Below, piece by piece: positions 51,324 through 61,340 of a stretch of 64,000 nt of DNA. The notes below the pieces were generated by a model, which had not been told where the DNA came from, made no database searches, and saw only the letters and a list, made by a program, of their open reading frames with translations. The stretch is from Cristatella mucedo (lineage: Eukaryota; Bryozoa; Phylactolaemata; Cristatellidae). The DNA is taken from assembly GCA_009760855.2 (NCBI GenBank), contig WPIO01000081.1, positions 763,001 to 827,000 on the forward strand, given 5' to 3'. The first letter of the stretch is position 1; each line of letters opens with the position of its first letter. The translations under genes and the position numbers were made by a program.

Positions 51324-51442
51324 GCCTGGAGTCGACTGGCAACTGCAAGGGCAGGCCAGCCAATTTCAAAGTCGAGACTTTCGCTGGTGGTAAGGGTGAG
51401 CTGAAGGTGATCGTGCTGAATCCTCGAGGCCAGCCGGAGCCC
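51324..51442 (+). CDS. FLN: Filamin, exon 5a (first half of Ig repeat 1, alternative A)
   Basis: 119 nt, phase 1 in and phase 0 out. It encodes residues 287-326: GLESTGNCKGRPANFKVETF then AGGKGELKVIVLNPRGQPEP, the first strands of a filamin Ig-like repeat. The acceptor is CTGCTCAG and the donor GTAAGT, which is strong. A (TG)n tract begins about 5 bp into the following intron, with a TGCATG at +36. It has the same size, phases and fold position as exon 5b and is 52% identical to it (21 of 40). The two cannot be joined in frame. Confidence 0.95.
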
Positions 51443-51446
51443 GTAA

Positions 51447-51448
51447 GT

Positions 51449-51479
<31 letters not shown>

Positions 51480-51480
51480 C
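51447..51480 (+). repeat. (TG)n tract just after exon 5a donor
   Basis: Nearly uninterrupted TG dinucleotide starting 5 bp after the splice donor. UG-rich RNA is bound by CELF- and TDP-43-type splicing factors in animals. Confidence 0.9.
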
Positions 51481-51483
51481 ATG
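51478..51483 (+). promoter_or_regulatory. UGCAUG motif, candidate RBFOX site (+36 of exon 5a)
   Basis: TGCATG directly at the end of the TG tract. RBFOX proteins bind UGCAUG and, when it lies downstream of an exon, usually favour its inclusion. Confidence 0.5.
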
Positions 51484-51684
51484 TGCCTGTGCGCATGGGT
51501 GCGCAAGCACGTTGGTGTGGGGCAGCATTCGTGCAGGGCCCGTGAGCACGAGCTGTAGCGCACACACGCATGGGTTGTGAAGCTGCGGCTGGCGCTGCTG
51601 CCGCGTCTCTGTGTGTGCCTCCTAGTATCTTGTGCACTAGCTTGCTGTGAGCGTGAGTGTGATGGACTGGTCGCCCGACGGCAC

Positions 51685-51690
51685 TGCATG
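51685..51690 (+). promoter_or_regulatory. UGCAUG motif between exons 5a and 5b
   Basis: Second TGCATG of the cluster, downstream of 5a and upstream of 5b. Confidence 0.4.
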
Positions 51691-51865
51691 GCACTTGCCA
51701 TCATACCTGTCGCTGGCCCGAGGCGTTCGTCCCTAGCCGAAACCGCTCTCACTCGCTCGGAGGCAGTTGCTGCACTGGCGCTCTCCGCCCGGTGGCTCTC
51801 AGTGTGCAGTTATTGTAGTTGCCCTAGTCGAGCTCTTGCCGACTCGACCACACTTTTGTTGTGCG

Positions 51866-51871
51866 TGCATG
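51866..51871 (+). promoter_or_regulatory. UGCAUG motif upstream of exon 5b
   Basis: Third TGCATG of the cluster, 224 bp before the 5b acceptor boundary. Upstream RBFOX sites usually repress the following exon. Confidence 0.4.
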
Positions 51872-52094
51872 CGTGTCTCACGTGTCTCTCCGTGTGTACG
51901 TGGTGCCGTATGACTAGGTCCCGAGTGCTGACCGGCTCTTCCGGTATGATCCCACCTTTCTCCCCCAACCGTTTTCCGTGCCTTTATTGTGCTCACCTAT
52001 GTTCGGACATCGCTCGGCATGCTGCCTGCCACTGCCGTGATCTCGTGTGCGCACGCGCGTGTGTGACCGCGCCGTGTGCTGTGCGACTCGCCAG

Positions 52095-52213
52095 GTCTAG
52101 AGCAGACGGGCAACAGCATGGGCGCGCCCTCGAAATTCACCATCGAAACGTTCAGCGCCGGGCGCGGCGAGCCCGTGGTTCGCGTGCTGAACGCGAGCAA
52201 CGTGGAAGAGCCC
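52095..52213 (+). CDS. FLN: Filamin, exon 5b (first half of Ig repeat 1, alternative B)
   Basis: 119 nt, phase 1 in and phase 0 out, exactly as exon 5a. It encodes GLEQTGNSMGAPSKFTIETF then SAGRGEPVVRVLNASNVEEP. The acceptor is ACTCGCCAG, with a weak pyrimidine tract, and the donor GTGAGT. Conserved family positions (GLE-TGN, FT-ET, GRGE) are intact with no stop, so it does not look like a pseudo-exon. The changes are spread over the repeat. Joined after 5a it reads GTC TAG, a stop at 52098-52100. Confidence 0.93.
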
Positions 52214-52435
52214 GTGAGTAGCGCGGCTGCGGCGGCCGAGCGAGTGCGGGGGAAAGCCTGCCTCCGCAAACGCTCGGCCATCGTTGCCCTGCGCAAGTCG
52301 AGAGAGCTTGGATCGCTGACTCAGCTTGTGTCGCACGCTGCTCGCGACCCGGCGGCCGCACTGATGACCATTTGGGCCGCCGAACCCGCCCGCATGGCAG
52401 AGCTCTTGCGCGCGCGCGCGTGTGTGTGTGTGAGC

Positions 52436-52441
52436 TGCATG
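52436..52441 (+). promoter_or_regulatory. UGCAUG motif downstream of exon 5b
   Basis: TGCATG 223 nt after the 5b donor. It follows a (CG)n-(TG)n run (about 52408-52432), a layout like that after exon 5a. Confidence 0.45.
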
Positions 52442-52625
52442 CTTGCTCTGCCGGCGCCTCGGCGACTTGACTGACCTCTGCCGGCGCTGGCCGATGCCGC
52501 ATGCTCGGCTGCGGGGTTGCGCTGTGGTTCCGCAGCAGCAGCAGCAGACCTGTGCTCGTGGGCCTGAGAGTGCGCCGGGCGCAGAGTGCGCAATCGTCAG
52601 CTCACTTCCTTCGCGCCTCCTACAG

Positions 52626-52703
52626 TGCCAGGTCGTCTTCAACAACGACCGCAACCTCACCTACTCGTGCCAGTATCTGCCCACCATGGAAGGCGAATAC
52701 ACG
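52626..52703 (+). CDS. FLN: Filamin, exon 6 (middle of Ig repeat 1)
   Basis: Residues 327-352: CQVVFNNDRNLTYSCQYLPT then MEGEYT. The NND-N-T-S pattern and the YxPxxxGxY motif are diagnostic of filamin repeats. The acceptor is CTCCTACAG (ends 52625) and the donor GTGAGC. Both phases are 0, so it fits after either 5a or 5b. An alternative acceptor six bases on (CCAG, 52631) would remove Cys-Gln. Confidence 0.95.
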
Positions 52704-53444
52704 GTGAGCCTGCCGCGGCTGAGCAGCCAGCTGCCATCTTCACTACTCGCCCCTCCTCTCCTTCTTCGCTCCCTGTCTCTCGGCTGAGCAGGACCAGTCA
52801 GCAGAGTCGGTCGCCAGAAAAGTTGAGACCAAAGAGACTTCGTCCCCTTTTCGAGCCGTCGAAGGGCTTCGTTCATAGGCCGCCTCTCTTCATCTCGTGA
52901 ACCTGCTGCCGGGGGTTGGGGATGGGTCTTTTTGATCTATTCAGCCTTGGCTTGTTGGAGCAACAGCCTAGTAAGAACATAATGTGTTTTCTCTGTCCGT
53001 ACCAACTTGTGCCCTGGCTCAGGTTCATGGTTAGAGTTCGGTATTGGGCAATAAGCTGTGACGTTGGTGCCATTTCACAACGCCGAATGGCGTTTATTTC
53101 TTGACTCCTTGATAAGTTGGTGCCATTTTACAACACCGAATGGCGTTTATTTCTTGACTCCTTGATAGTTGGATTGGTGTGGCAGTGGCACTGTGCACTC
53201 TGTAGAGCTGCAGTCTGTCAGCTTAATCACACCGAGTAGGCAGGCTGTGGGCGCATGAGCTAGCGTAAAAGAGCAGCTGGGTTTCCTGTTCTCATCTGAT
53301 GCATTCCAAAGGCCTCGAATCGGTGCACCGTGCCCGATAGCAGCGCTCCCAGCTGGCTCGAGCGCCAGCCAATGGCACCTGGATCTCAAATTTGGAATCG
53401 TTTGACGTTTTTATTTGCAGGAAGCTTCTCGTATCGATGTTGCA

Positions 53445-53590
53445 GGCCGCTCTAATTTGGCCCAGGGGGTAAGGTGCTCGCCTTTGACAATGTGGGTGGT
53501 TGGCTTGAGCCCTCTGGCCCATGTGAGCGCCTTGATAGAGAGAGATTAGAGTTCTCTTAGGGCGCTATACAAAATAATTGTTACAAACAT
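53445..53590 (+). mobile_element. SINE-2 copy in filamin intron 6
   Basis: An A-box-like AATTTGGCCCAGGGGGTAAG, GGTTGGCTTGAGCCCTCTG (B-box region) and the LINE-A-like tail TAGAGTTCTCTTAGGGCGCT followed by ATACAAAATAATTG. Same strand as the gene. Confidence 0.65.
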
Positions 53591-53851
53591 ATCATTATCC
53601 AGCGACGTGTTTCACATGCTGCTGGGTTTTCTTTTGTCACGAGTAGCTGTTGCATGCCGAGTCTGTGGGCAATGGTCATACCGCCGCCTCGTAGCCAACT
53701 TCCCAGTCTTATCACGAGATACTGCGCGATGCATGCCCTAACTCGATGCAGTTCGCACTGCTCAAGTGTCCCCTCCCCTACCCCTCCAGCAGTCGCAGCA
53801 GCAGGCGAGCAATTTGCTTGCTCCGAATCTTTCAAGCAAGCTAAAAGTGCC

Positions 53852-53889
53852 AGTCCTAGGTCCTCCGGTTGGCCGGAGGACCTAGGACT
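53852..53889. repeat. Perfect 17-bp palindrome with 4-nt loop
   Basis: AGTCCTAGGTCCTCCGG, loop TTGG, exact reverse complement. Intron 6 of filamin. Confidence 0.95.
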
Positions 53890-55208
53890 CCCGGTGGCTT
53901 CCCATGTGCTTGCTCAGATGCAGATGCTGCGCGTTGCTTTGCTGGTGAAAAGCAGCTTCCTCCCCCAACCCAGAGGTCCAACAGGGGGGGGGGAGAGAGA
54001 GAGAGGGGCTGCGACCTTGCTGTCCAGTGTATCTGCCCTGGAGGCAGAGAGGGAGAGACAGAGGCTCAGGTCTGTCCACTGAGAGGCATCTTGCTGGCAG
54101 CAGGCAGACAGCCCTGCCCCGCCCCTCGGTGAGCTCGATGTCAAGAGTGTATCGTAGTGGTAAAGTCTCTGTCGGTCAATGGGGCTGGCTGTTCGTACCT
54201 TCCGGCATTCCCTTTCGGGCAGCAGATTTGCTCGTTCCAGACGTCTGGCCTGGCAGCAGCTCATCACGATGTGCCTGCCGGCAAGCTCTCGAAAAAATGA
54301 GCGGCAGTAGCAATTAATTAGCCGGATTTTGGGAACCAGCGTCCACCTTCGTTCGGCCGGCCGCCCGGCCAGGCACCTACACCGTAGGGGGATGTTGTCT
54401 GATGGGCAGTGAGCTGTAACTGCCAGACTGCTCTATCCTTGGTGCACTCGCCAGGGTGGTGCGGTCAAGCAGCAAGAATGCCCGGACATGTCGAATTTAG
54501 GCTCGCTTCTGCCCGGCCGATAAATGCCGTGTTGCATCATCTGGTGGGGCTGGACCCAATGTAAGTTTGCTGCTCCGTGCCCGAAAGCAGCGGAAGACCG
54601 ACAATAACACGTCGCAGCTTTGGAACTGGAGGAGCTGCTGAGTGGCCGAGGCCGGTCCTTCCTCGCCTCGCCGGCGGCGCTGCCGTCAAATCGACGTGCC
54701 TCAACCGCTGCTGGCAGTTCGAATTACCGTCGCGAAAACCGAGCTACCCGTGAGAGGGTCGTATCGATGCCCCTATCAACAGGGCACACGGCTCGCCCCT
54801 GCGCAGCAGTGCGCACACTCACTCACGGGACAGATAGCCGTCCCTCGCCGTACAGATAGCCACTGCGTGCCTGGCTGTCAGAACCACCAACGCCGACGTC
54901 CTCTGCTTTGTCGAGCCTCGAATTAGCAACGGCGACTGGTTTGGCACGTGTCTCGTGTGAAGGGAGGCGGTGATTACTTCCTCCTGACAGCTTTCCCCGG
55001 CGTAGCCCCAGCCTGTGCATACAGGACATTTTCCTCGGTTAGTCTTTATCTTTTAAATTCTTGACGGTACACAATGGTCCGGGTGCCGAAGCTTTGCACT
55101 GGTGTGAAAAGCCGGCTGCTACTGCCCTGCTAGGCTTTGCACTGTGAAGAAAGGCAACCGTGTAAAAATGTGCCGTGTGGCCGTTGATGCTGCGCTGAGC
55201 TCACAGCT

Positions 55209-55227
55209 GAGAGAGAGACAGACAGAC

Positions 55228-55258
<31 letters not shown>

Positions 55259-55402
55259 GATAGAGAGAGAGACAGAGAGAGACAGAGAGACACAGAGAGA
55301 GAGACACAGAGAGACAGGGAGAGAGAAATCGAGAGAGGGGAGTGAGAGAGAAATCGAGAGAGACAGAGAAGAGAGAGAGAGAGACACAGAGAGAGAGAGA
55401 GC
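55209..55402. repeat. GAGA/GACA microsatellite in intron 6
   Basis: Mixed GA and GACA repeats with a few GGGG and AAATC interruptions. Confidence 0.9.
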
Positions 55403-56026
55403 CCAGGCTACTTGCCTGTGGTCGGCTGGTCTCATTATAGCAACGGTCAGGATTGTTATGAGGATAGCAGCTGCTGGAGTATCCAGTAGCTTGCTAATAA
55501 AACTTCTAGGGCTATTCAGGCACGATTTAATTGCCTGCTTAGCCATGCTAGGGAGCCCTGCCCACCGGATCGGCTGACAGTTTTATATTGTGGGACAGTT
55601 TTTGTCTCCCCCCACTCAATCTGGCTAGATTTGGCTGTAATCTGGCCTGACCAGGTCACCGAAAGATCTGCCCAAGTGTGCTTTTTTCAGCTAGCTTTGG
55701 TTTAGCAAGCATGCTTTGTGTTCTATCTCCACTGTGGCCATATTGCACGACCCGACCAGCCACCACAGTTGGTCATCTCAAAGCTTAGCACGTGGGCCAG
55801 CCGTCCACTTACACGGGGACGACAATTTAAAGCCGTAAATACACTGATGGATGGCCAAACTGATCTGGGTGTTTTGGGGACTGTCTCATGCCATGGCTGG
55901 CTAATGCTGCTGCAGAATTGTGTGGACCTGCCTTGCCCATGTCACAGATTGCCCATACTGCCCATGTTTCAGATCCACGGCAAACGCGACCACCAGCCTT
56001 GCTAATCGTGCTGTCTGCTCTCTTAG

Positions 56027-56189
56027 GTCATAATCCAGTTTGCCGGTAAAGAGATCCCCAAGAGTCCATTCAAGGTGAAGGTTGAAGGTGCTGCTGGCGA
56101 TGCGACCAAGGTGCGGGCTGCTGGCCCAGGATTGGAACCCTCTGGCGTGCAGAATGAGAAGAAGACGTTCTTCGAAGTTTATGTGGAGG
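56027..56189 (+). CDS. FLN: Filamin, exon 7 (end of Ig repeat 1, start of Ig repeat 2)
   Basis: Residues 353-406: VIIQFAGKEIPKSPFKVKVE, the FAG-xIPxSPF end signature of repeat 1, then GAAGDATKVRAAGPGLEPSG and QNEKKTFFEVYVEG starting repeat 2. The acceptor is CTCTCTTAG and the donor GTAAGC at 56190, phase 0 in and phase 1 out. If both 5a and 5b were skipped, translation would stop at a TAA at 56047-56049. Confidence 0.97.
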
Positions 56190-57139
56190 GTAAGCTGCTT
56201 GCAGAGTTTGGGTCTACGTGCGCACATGCTGCCGCCGCCGCGTTGGCAGCCTGTTAGGAATACCGCTGCTTGACTCACTTCGAGACGCCTCGGCTTCTCG
56301 AAGCAAAAACTTACCTTCGGCACGGTGCCTGTTGAAAAAAATATTAAAATATAGGGCGCCGGATCGGCGACCGAAGATGCGTTTCTTTTTTGCAGTATTG
56401 GCAGCAGAGTCTGGCATCGACAGCAGTCACGTGTTTTCTTTCTAGCAAGTTAAAAGTGACTAGAAAGAGATTGAATGATGGTAGATAGTTTTAGGAATGT
56501 CTGGTTATTGTTAGGGTTATATTAAAACCTTTCCAATAGACATCTTAAGCGCGGTGCCCGATAAGGCTCCGGCATTTTACCCCTCTTGGTCGTTGTAACT
56601 GAAAACTGAACTCGAGAGATATTGGTGGAGCTGTGATGATGGCGCATTAGGCACAAACCGGACGCTCTTCACGTTCTCGTTCAAATCCTGCATGCTTGGG
56701 CAAAAATCCTTTATTCACGCTGGAAACAGTAGTGAAAGCCGTGACGTCTCCTCTGCCCCTATGCAAAAGGAGGCCATTAAATCGGCTGGTATTTTATTTT
56801 ATTTTTTATAGCAAGTGTCATCCTCTCACCCACTTCTCAGGAAAGGGTCCTCGTGTCCCAATCTCAATCATGGATTTCTTTTTTTATTCAGCTAAGAGCC
56901 GTCATCTTGCTCTGCTCGCTGCCTGACAGCAAATCGACGACTTTCTCTGTCTCCTCTGACGTTCCAACTTGAATGTCGGTGTCGATGCAATGCTCGACCG
57001 AGAGAACCGTAGCCTCAGCGATTTCAACGGCCTTCCTCGTCGGCGAATCGCCAGCTTCCTATAGCCGAAGGCAGGCTTCAGTAGCCGTTGTTGTCTGCGC
57101 AGATCAACGTAAGCGCTAGTGCTTTGCGCCTCGTTGCAG
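56190..57139 (+). other. Filamin intron 7 (950 bp)
   Basis: It contains a LINE-A-like AGTGACTAGAAAGAGATTGA scrap at about 56454-56473 and a SINE-1 copy. No exon is recognised. Confidence 0.8.
56630..56815 (+). mobile_element. SINE-1 copy in filamin intron 7
   Basis: TGATGATGGCGCATTAGGCA (A-box region), CGTTCAAATCCTGCATGC (B-box), AAAAATCCTTTATTC, TCCTCTGCCCCTATGCAAAA and GGAGGCCATTAAATCGGCTG, then a TTTTATTTTATT end. Moderately diverged. Confidence 0.65.
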
Positions 57140-57340
57140 GAGCCGGCGTCGGCAATGTTGAGGTCGTGATAGTGGACCCGCAGGGTCGCAAGGATACCAC
57201 TAAGCCTCGAGTCGCAAAGACCACAGAGACCACTTTCTACGTGGAGTACCTGCCGAAGGACGTGGGCCGATACACCGTGCACATTTACTTTGCCGGCAAG
57301 GAGATACCCGCCAGCCCATTCACCGTCGGCGTCGCTCAGC
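57140..57340 (+). CDS. FLN: Filamin, exon 8 (most of Ig repeat 2)
   Basis: Residues 407-473: AGVGNVEVVIVDPQGRKDTT, KPRVAKTTETTFYVEYLPKD and VGRYTVHIYFAGKEIPASPF, then TVGVAQ. The YxPxxxGxYTVHI and GKEIPASPF signatures are complete. The acceptor is TCGTTGCAG, the donor GTAAGC at 57341, phase 1 both sides. Confidence 0.97.
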
Positions 57341-57611
57341 GTAAGCACGCACCCCCCCTGCTGCTGCTGCCACCGCCGGTGGCAGCTCTCACGGTGGTGC
57401 GGGGCCCTGTCACTGCTGCTGCCTGAGGCGTGGTGTATTCGATTGTGTGCCCGCTGATTCGCTGCTGCTGCCGCCACCGCATCTCTCCGCTTGCCCGCTT
57501 TGTGCATGCGGCATGCTCGATCGCACTTCGGGAAGGCCCGGCTCGTGCCGCGCTGCTGCGGCTGTCGCCGTTGCCTCTGCAGCAGTCGCAGCTGTCCATG
57601 TAAATTCGCAG

Positions 57612-57749
57612 CCGTCGACTCGAAGAAGTGCTATGCAACCGGCCGCGGCGTGCAGTCCAAGGGCGTGCGTGTCAAGGACATTGCCGACTTCAAAGTGCAC
57701 ACGGAGGGTGCCGGCGACGGGGAGCTGAAAGGATCGCTGGTGCTGCCGG
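57612..57749 (+). CDS. FLN: Filamin, exon 9 (first half of Ig repeat 3)
   Basis: Residues 474-519: PVDSKKCYATGRGVQSKGVR, VKDIADFKVHTEGAGDGELK and GSLVLPG. The RGVQ-KGVRVK-ADFKV series is characteristic of filamin repeat 3. The acceptor is AATTCGCAG and the donor GTAGGC at 57750, slightly weak. Phase 1 both sides. Confidence 0.96.
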
Positions 57750-57942
57750 GTAGGCGCTGCCTCGAGGTCGACCCGCAGATCGCGTGGGAGGGCCCGAAGC
57801 GGCACAGCAGCAGCAGCCGCCGCCACCGCAGCGGGTCGTCACCTGCGGCCGGATGCAGGCACGGCAGCGCTAGCTCTTCGTGCACGGGGATGAGTTCGCT
57901 CAATGCCGTAGCCGCTCAGAAAACGCCGAGGGACCGTTCTAG

Positions 57943-58079
57943 GTGGCAAAGAGGAGCCGATACGCTTCAAATCGGTCGCTCCGAACGTGTACGAGGCCGC
58001 GTACGTGCCTACTGTTGCTGGCGAGTACACGCTGAACGTGACCTACGGTGGAGGCCATATCACCAAGAGCCCTTTCAAG
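57943..58079 (+). CDS. FLN: Filamin, exon 10 (second half of Ig repeat 3)
   Basis: Residues 520-565: GKEEPIRFKSVAPNVYEAAY, VPTVAGEYTLNVTYGGGHIT and KSPFK. The acceptor is CGTTCTAG, the donor GTAACC at 58080, out in phase 0. The typical YVPTVAGEY turn and the SPF end are present. Confidence 0.96.
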
Positions 58080-58107
58080 GTAACCGAGGCAGCCAGTTAG
58101 GGTGCAC

Positions 58108-58450
58108 TGTAGTGAATGTTATGTAATGTATCTCTGTCTGTAACTCCGCAAAGCCGCAAAGACTGCATGGGTGTTAACGCATGAGAGTTTTGTATAGTGC
58201 ACTCACAGCCTAAGCAGCTTTCGGTACGCATTCGGTAGCCAACAGACTTAGTCTCACGCAACAAAGAGAAAGTGGGAAGCATAGCAGAGTCAGGGGAGCA
58301 GTTGAGGTAGTGAGCAGCATAGAAGTAGCAGTTCAAGACGGCTGGAAAGGATGTGCCACAGTCGGCAGCAGGAGAGTAGTTGTCGTTGCGTAAGAATCGT
58401 GAAAGCGAGCTCCAAGGTTTCTCCAAGTGCATATCGGGGACGTGCAAACG
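58108..58450 (-). mobile_element. LINE-B 3' end, antisense, in filamin intron 10
   Basis: The plus strand starts TGTTATGTAATGTATCTCTG (reversed tail). The minus strand then encodes LSRFLRNDNYSPAADCGTSF and AVLNCYFYAAHYLNCSPDSA, matching LINE-B at 24750-24870. It is young-looking, with an open frame of 116 codons. Confidence 0.9.
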
Positions 58451-60014
58451 AACTCCGGAGCTCAGTTGCTGGGGCTGATCCCTGGCTGTGGCTGTGGCGA
58501 ACTCTCGGACTCTTACGCCTCCTCCAGCGCTCGCTCCGGCGTCGAATCGGCTGTTGGAAGTTGGTTTTCCGCCCGTAAATTAGCCCTGTAAGCCGACCCC
58601 CAACTTCGTTATCGGAAGTAGGAGTTTTCTAGCCTGTAACATTGACATCCTAACTCGACGGCAGGGACTTGGCCAGAAAAAGCCAGAAAATTCTCAAATC
58701 GTGACCTCCGGAGCCAGTCCGCCATTGGCAGGTGGCACAGCCCCGGGGAGGGAGGGGGCAGCTGGCCTGGACCCTGGCGGTCCTCTTGCTGACTCACCTC
58801 CCAGCCGGGTTGACAGATATGCTTATTCTTGCTCCACATGCTGTATAACGCCGCCACACACATGTGGGGCAACCCAAAGGCACGCGTTCGGCAAAATTCC
58901 ACAGCCGCACTGCAATGCCACCTCGACTGTGAACGTGGCAGAAAAGTTGCGTTATCGCTCTTATAAAATTGCATCATTACTGTATAGCATTTAGTTTTAG
59001 TAGGTATTTATTTGCGAGTATCTATTACATGTTAAATTTGCTGCTACATGCTTGAGTGCCGACCACTTTACTTGGTCTGCTGGGCATTATTCGCGACACC
59101 TATTCGATCTGTTGCCATCGTCCTGAACCGGGTCGCCTGCTTACCTGCCCTCAGCTGCTATTCTCGTGACATGCAGGCTCCTGTCTGGGATTGCTCATCA
59201 GCCTTCATTGACCTTCAAAGGAGCAATAGAGCCAGAGCCCCGCATGCAGAGCCTCTCCTTCCTGTCTTTTCGCGGAAAGTCTCGTGCGTTCCTGCTGCCG
59301 CTGCTGCTGCTCTTGGCTTGCTCGCTGCCTGTTCCAAGGACCTCGATTCTCTTTCTGCACAAAGCCTACCACCGAATTAAAGTTTGTGTCGCGTTGAAGT
59401 TTTGTATTTCTAGCGTTAAGGCAAGACTGCTTGCCAGTTGGGAGGGGGACCTTGCAGGAAAACCTTGTCTCAGGAATCGAGCCTGCCGCTGCCGGTTTTC
59501 TGGTTCTGAGCTGAGTTTTCCGGTTCTTTGGAAGCGTGTGTATTGGGACGCCATCCCAGGAAAGCCTTAGCCGTGCCAAGCTATGTAATTGTCTATTCCG
59601 AGGTCGCAGTACAGGCAGCAGAGTGGAGCGAAATTCGAGCAATACGCGCTATCGAGCTCCGACCAATCATGCCCATGGGTATTGACGGACATATGCACCT
59701 CCACTAATATGGCCGACGGGATATGCCGGAGAGCTTCCAGGCTAAAATTCTCTGAGCCATGAGGGAGGCGCTCGAACATTTGCACGATGCATAACACTCA
59801 TAGAGCTCTCAAAGTGTATACAATAGCTGTACCTAACTTCTTAATCGATTACAAATAGGCAAACTTCGGTTCCTTATGCATCTCCTGCTCCTGGCTGAGC
59901 ATCAAAGCTTCAGTTACCGTGTCGTGCTTTGTAGATTTCACAGCAGTCGAGACCTTTTAGAAAGATCTCTGCTGGGATTGGTTGGGATTTGGTTGCTTCT
60001 CAGTCGCTGGTTAT

Positions 60015-60115
60015 AAAAAAAATATAATAAGCACTAACCTCAGAAGTTAATCTCTTTCTGGGCACTTTACATATGCTGTAAAGGAAGCACGAGCAACTGG
60101 TTAGTTTAGCTTAGG
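60015..60115 (-). mobile_element. LINE-A tail, antisense, in filamin intron 10
   Basis: ATAATAAGCACTAACCTCAG, then AAGTTAATCTCTTTCTGGGC and ACTTTACATATGCTGTAAAG resemble the reversed LINE-A end. Confidence 0.6.
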
Positions 60116-60369
60116 CCTAGAAAGAGTTTATTGGTAGCCCTCTTAGATGCTTGTAAAACCTCGTACTTCAATAACTCTCTAGACAAACAATGGCAGCCCC
60201 AAACCAACCTGTAGAAACTGACTCAGCTTTCACACTCAATGTGCACAGTACCAGCCAGCGTGTCGAGCCCCCATCACAAAAGCCACCCACCCCGAGAAGC
60301 TAATCAAAGCTGCATGCTGCAGGCGCTGCCCGAAAAGCATCTAGGTCCTCTCTGTCACCGTGTTAGCCA

Positions 60370-60560
60370 TTTCCGAGAACCTTTAGTAACCACTATGTTG
60401 GCACTGGCATTTCATTACCCAGGTCGCAGGTTCGGCAGCAGCGGGCAATCCCCTGTTGCTCACTGCAAGCGATGGTGATGGACATGGTGGGTCTTCTGCT
60501 GCTATATAAATAAAGCTCTTCGATCAGCTGACCTTAACTTTTTCTTTTATTACACGGGGA
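60370..60560 (+). mobile_element. SINE-1 copy in filamin intron 10
   Basis: CAGGTCGCAGGTTCGGCAGC (B-box region), GGGCAATCCCCTGTTGCTCA, CTGCAAGCGATGGTGATGG, GGTCTTCTGCTGCTATATAA and TCGATCAGCTGACC, then TTTTATT. Diverged head. Confidence 0.65.
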
Positions 60561-60948
60561 GGGGGCTGATAGAATGTACCTGGTGGCTTGTGCCTGGCTG
60601 GGTCGCTTGCCAGTCGACTCACGAGGTGGAGGACTAATGCTCCTCAGCCCCGCTCAGAGTGTGCTGCCAGCAGTGACATTTAAAGGCTCACCTCCGAAAT
60701 GCAGCAATCTGCAAATCACTCCTCATACTAGAGCAATTTAGGATGCTGCTGGGAGGGCCTCCTTTTACAGCACGCATTAAGGGGTAATGTCAAGAAAGTA
60801 CTTATAAAATTGGTCTGGCAATCGAATATTGGTTTAGGGTACCGTTCAAAAGGCAAGCCTGTTGGAAATGGTATCAGAAGTTTTGGTGACTTCAACATAA
60901 AAGAAAAAGTGATTATGCAAACCACGGCTGACCCGAAAAAGTGGAAGC

Positions 60949-60950
<2 letters not shown>

Positions 60951-61016
<66 letters not shown>
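60951..61016. repeat. (AC)n microsatellite in filamin intron 10
   Basis: About 33 AC units. Confidence 0.97.
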
Positions 61017-61019
<3 letters not shown>

Positions 61020-61044
61020 TTAAAGAAAATTACCAATCTCTGCA

Positions 61045-61340
61045 TAGTATTAATAATACATCTGAATAGAACCATCAGAGAACTGAATCTCTCTCTCTCT
61101 CTTTCTCTCTAAGGACTTTACAGATGCTGCATAGTGTAACAATGTACATGCATACGAAGGACGAATCACAAAGATCCACCAAATGCGGTGTAAAAAGGTG
61201 CGCTCAAGTTTTTTTTAAATGTAGACATGTCGTGACGTGCGTTGGGAGTGAGTTCCAGGCTCTGGGATAATAGGAACTATTCGTATGTGACTTGTACCCC
61301 AACTTGTTGAACCTTGGTAAATTGACGTACATGTGTGAAG
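61045..61340 (-). mobile_element. LINE-A 3' end, antisense, in filamin intron 10
   Basis: TTAATAATACATCTGAATAG, then CATCAGAGAACTGAATCTCT, AAGGACTTTACAGATGCTGC and GGGAGTGAGTTCCAGGCTCT follow the reversed LINE-A 3' region, with a shortened middle. Confidence 0.75.

Larger units (their letters stand above)
52704..56026 (+). other. Filamin intron 6 (3.3 kb)
   Basis: No exon is recognised. Contents: a 52-bp tandem duplication at 53063-53166, a SINE-2 copy, a perfect 17-bp hairpin with 4-nt loop at 53852-53889 and a GAGA/GACA tract at 55209-55402. Confidence 0.8.

Noticed and set aside
52095-52213. Exon 5b as a dead pseudo-exon
   Set aside because: It keeps frame, splice sites, exact length and all conserved filamin positions, so decay is not visible.
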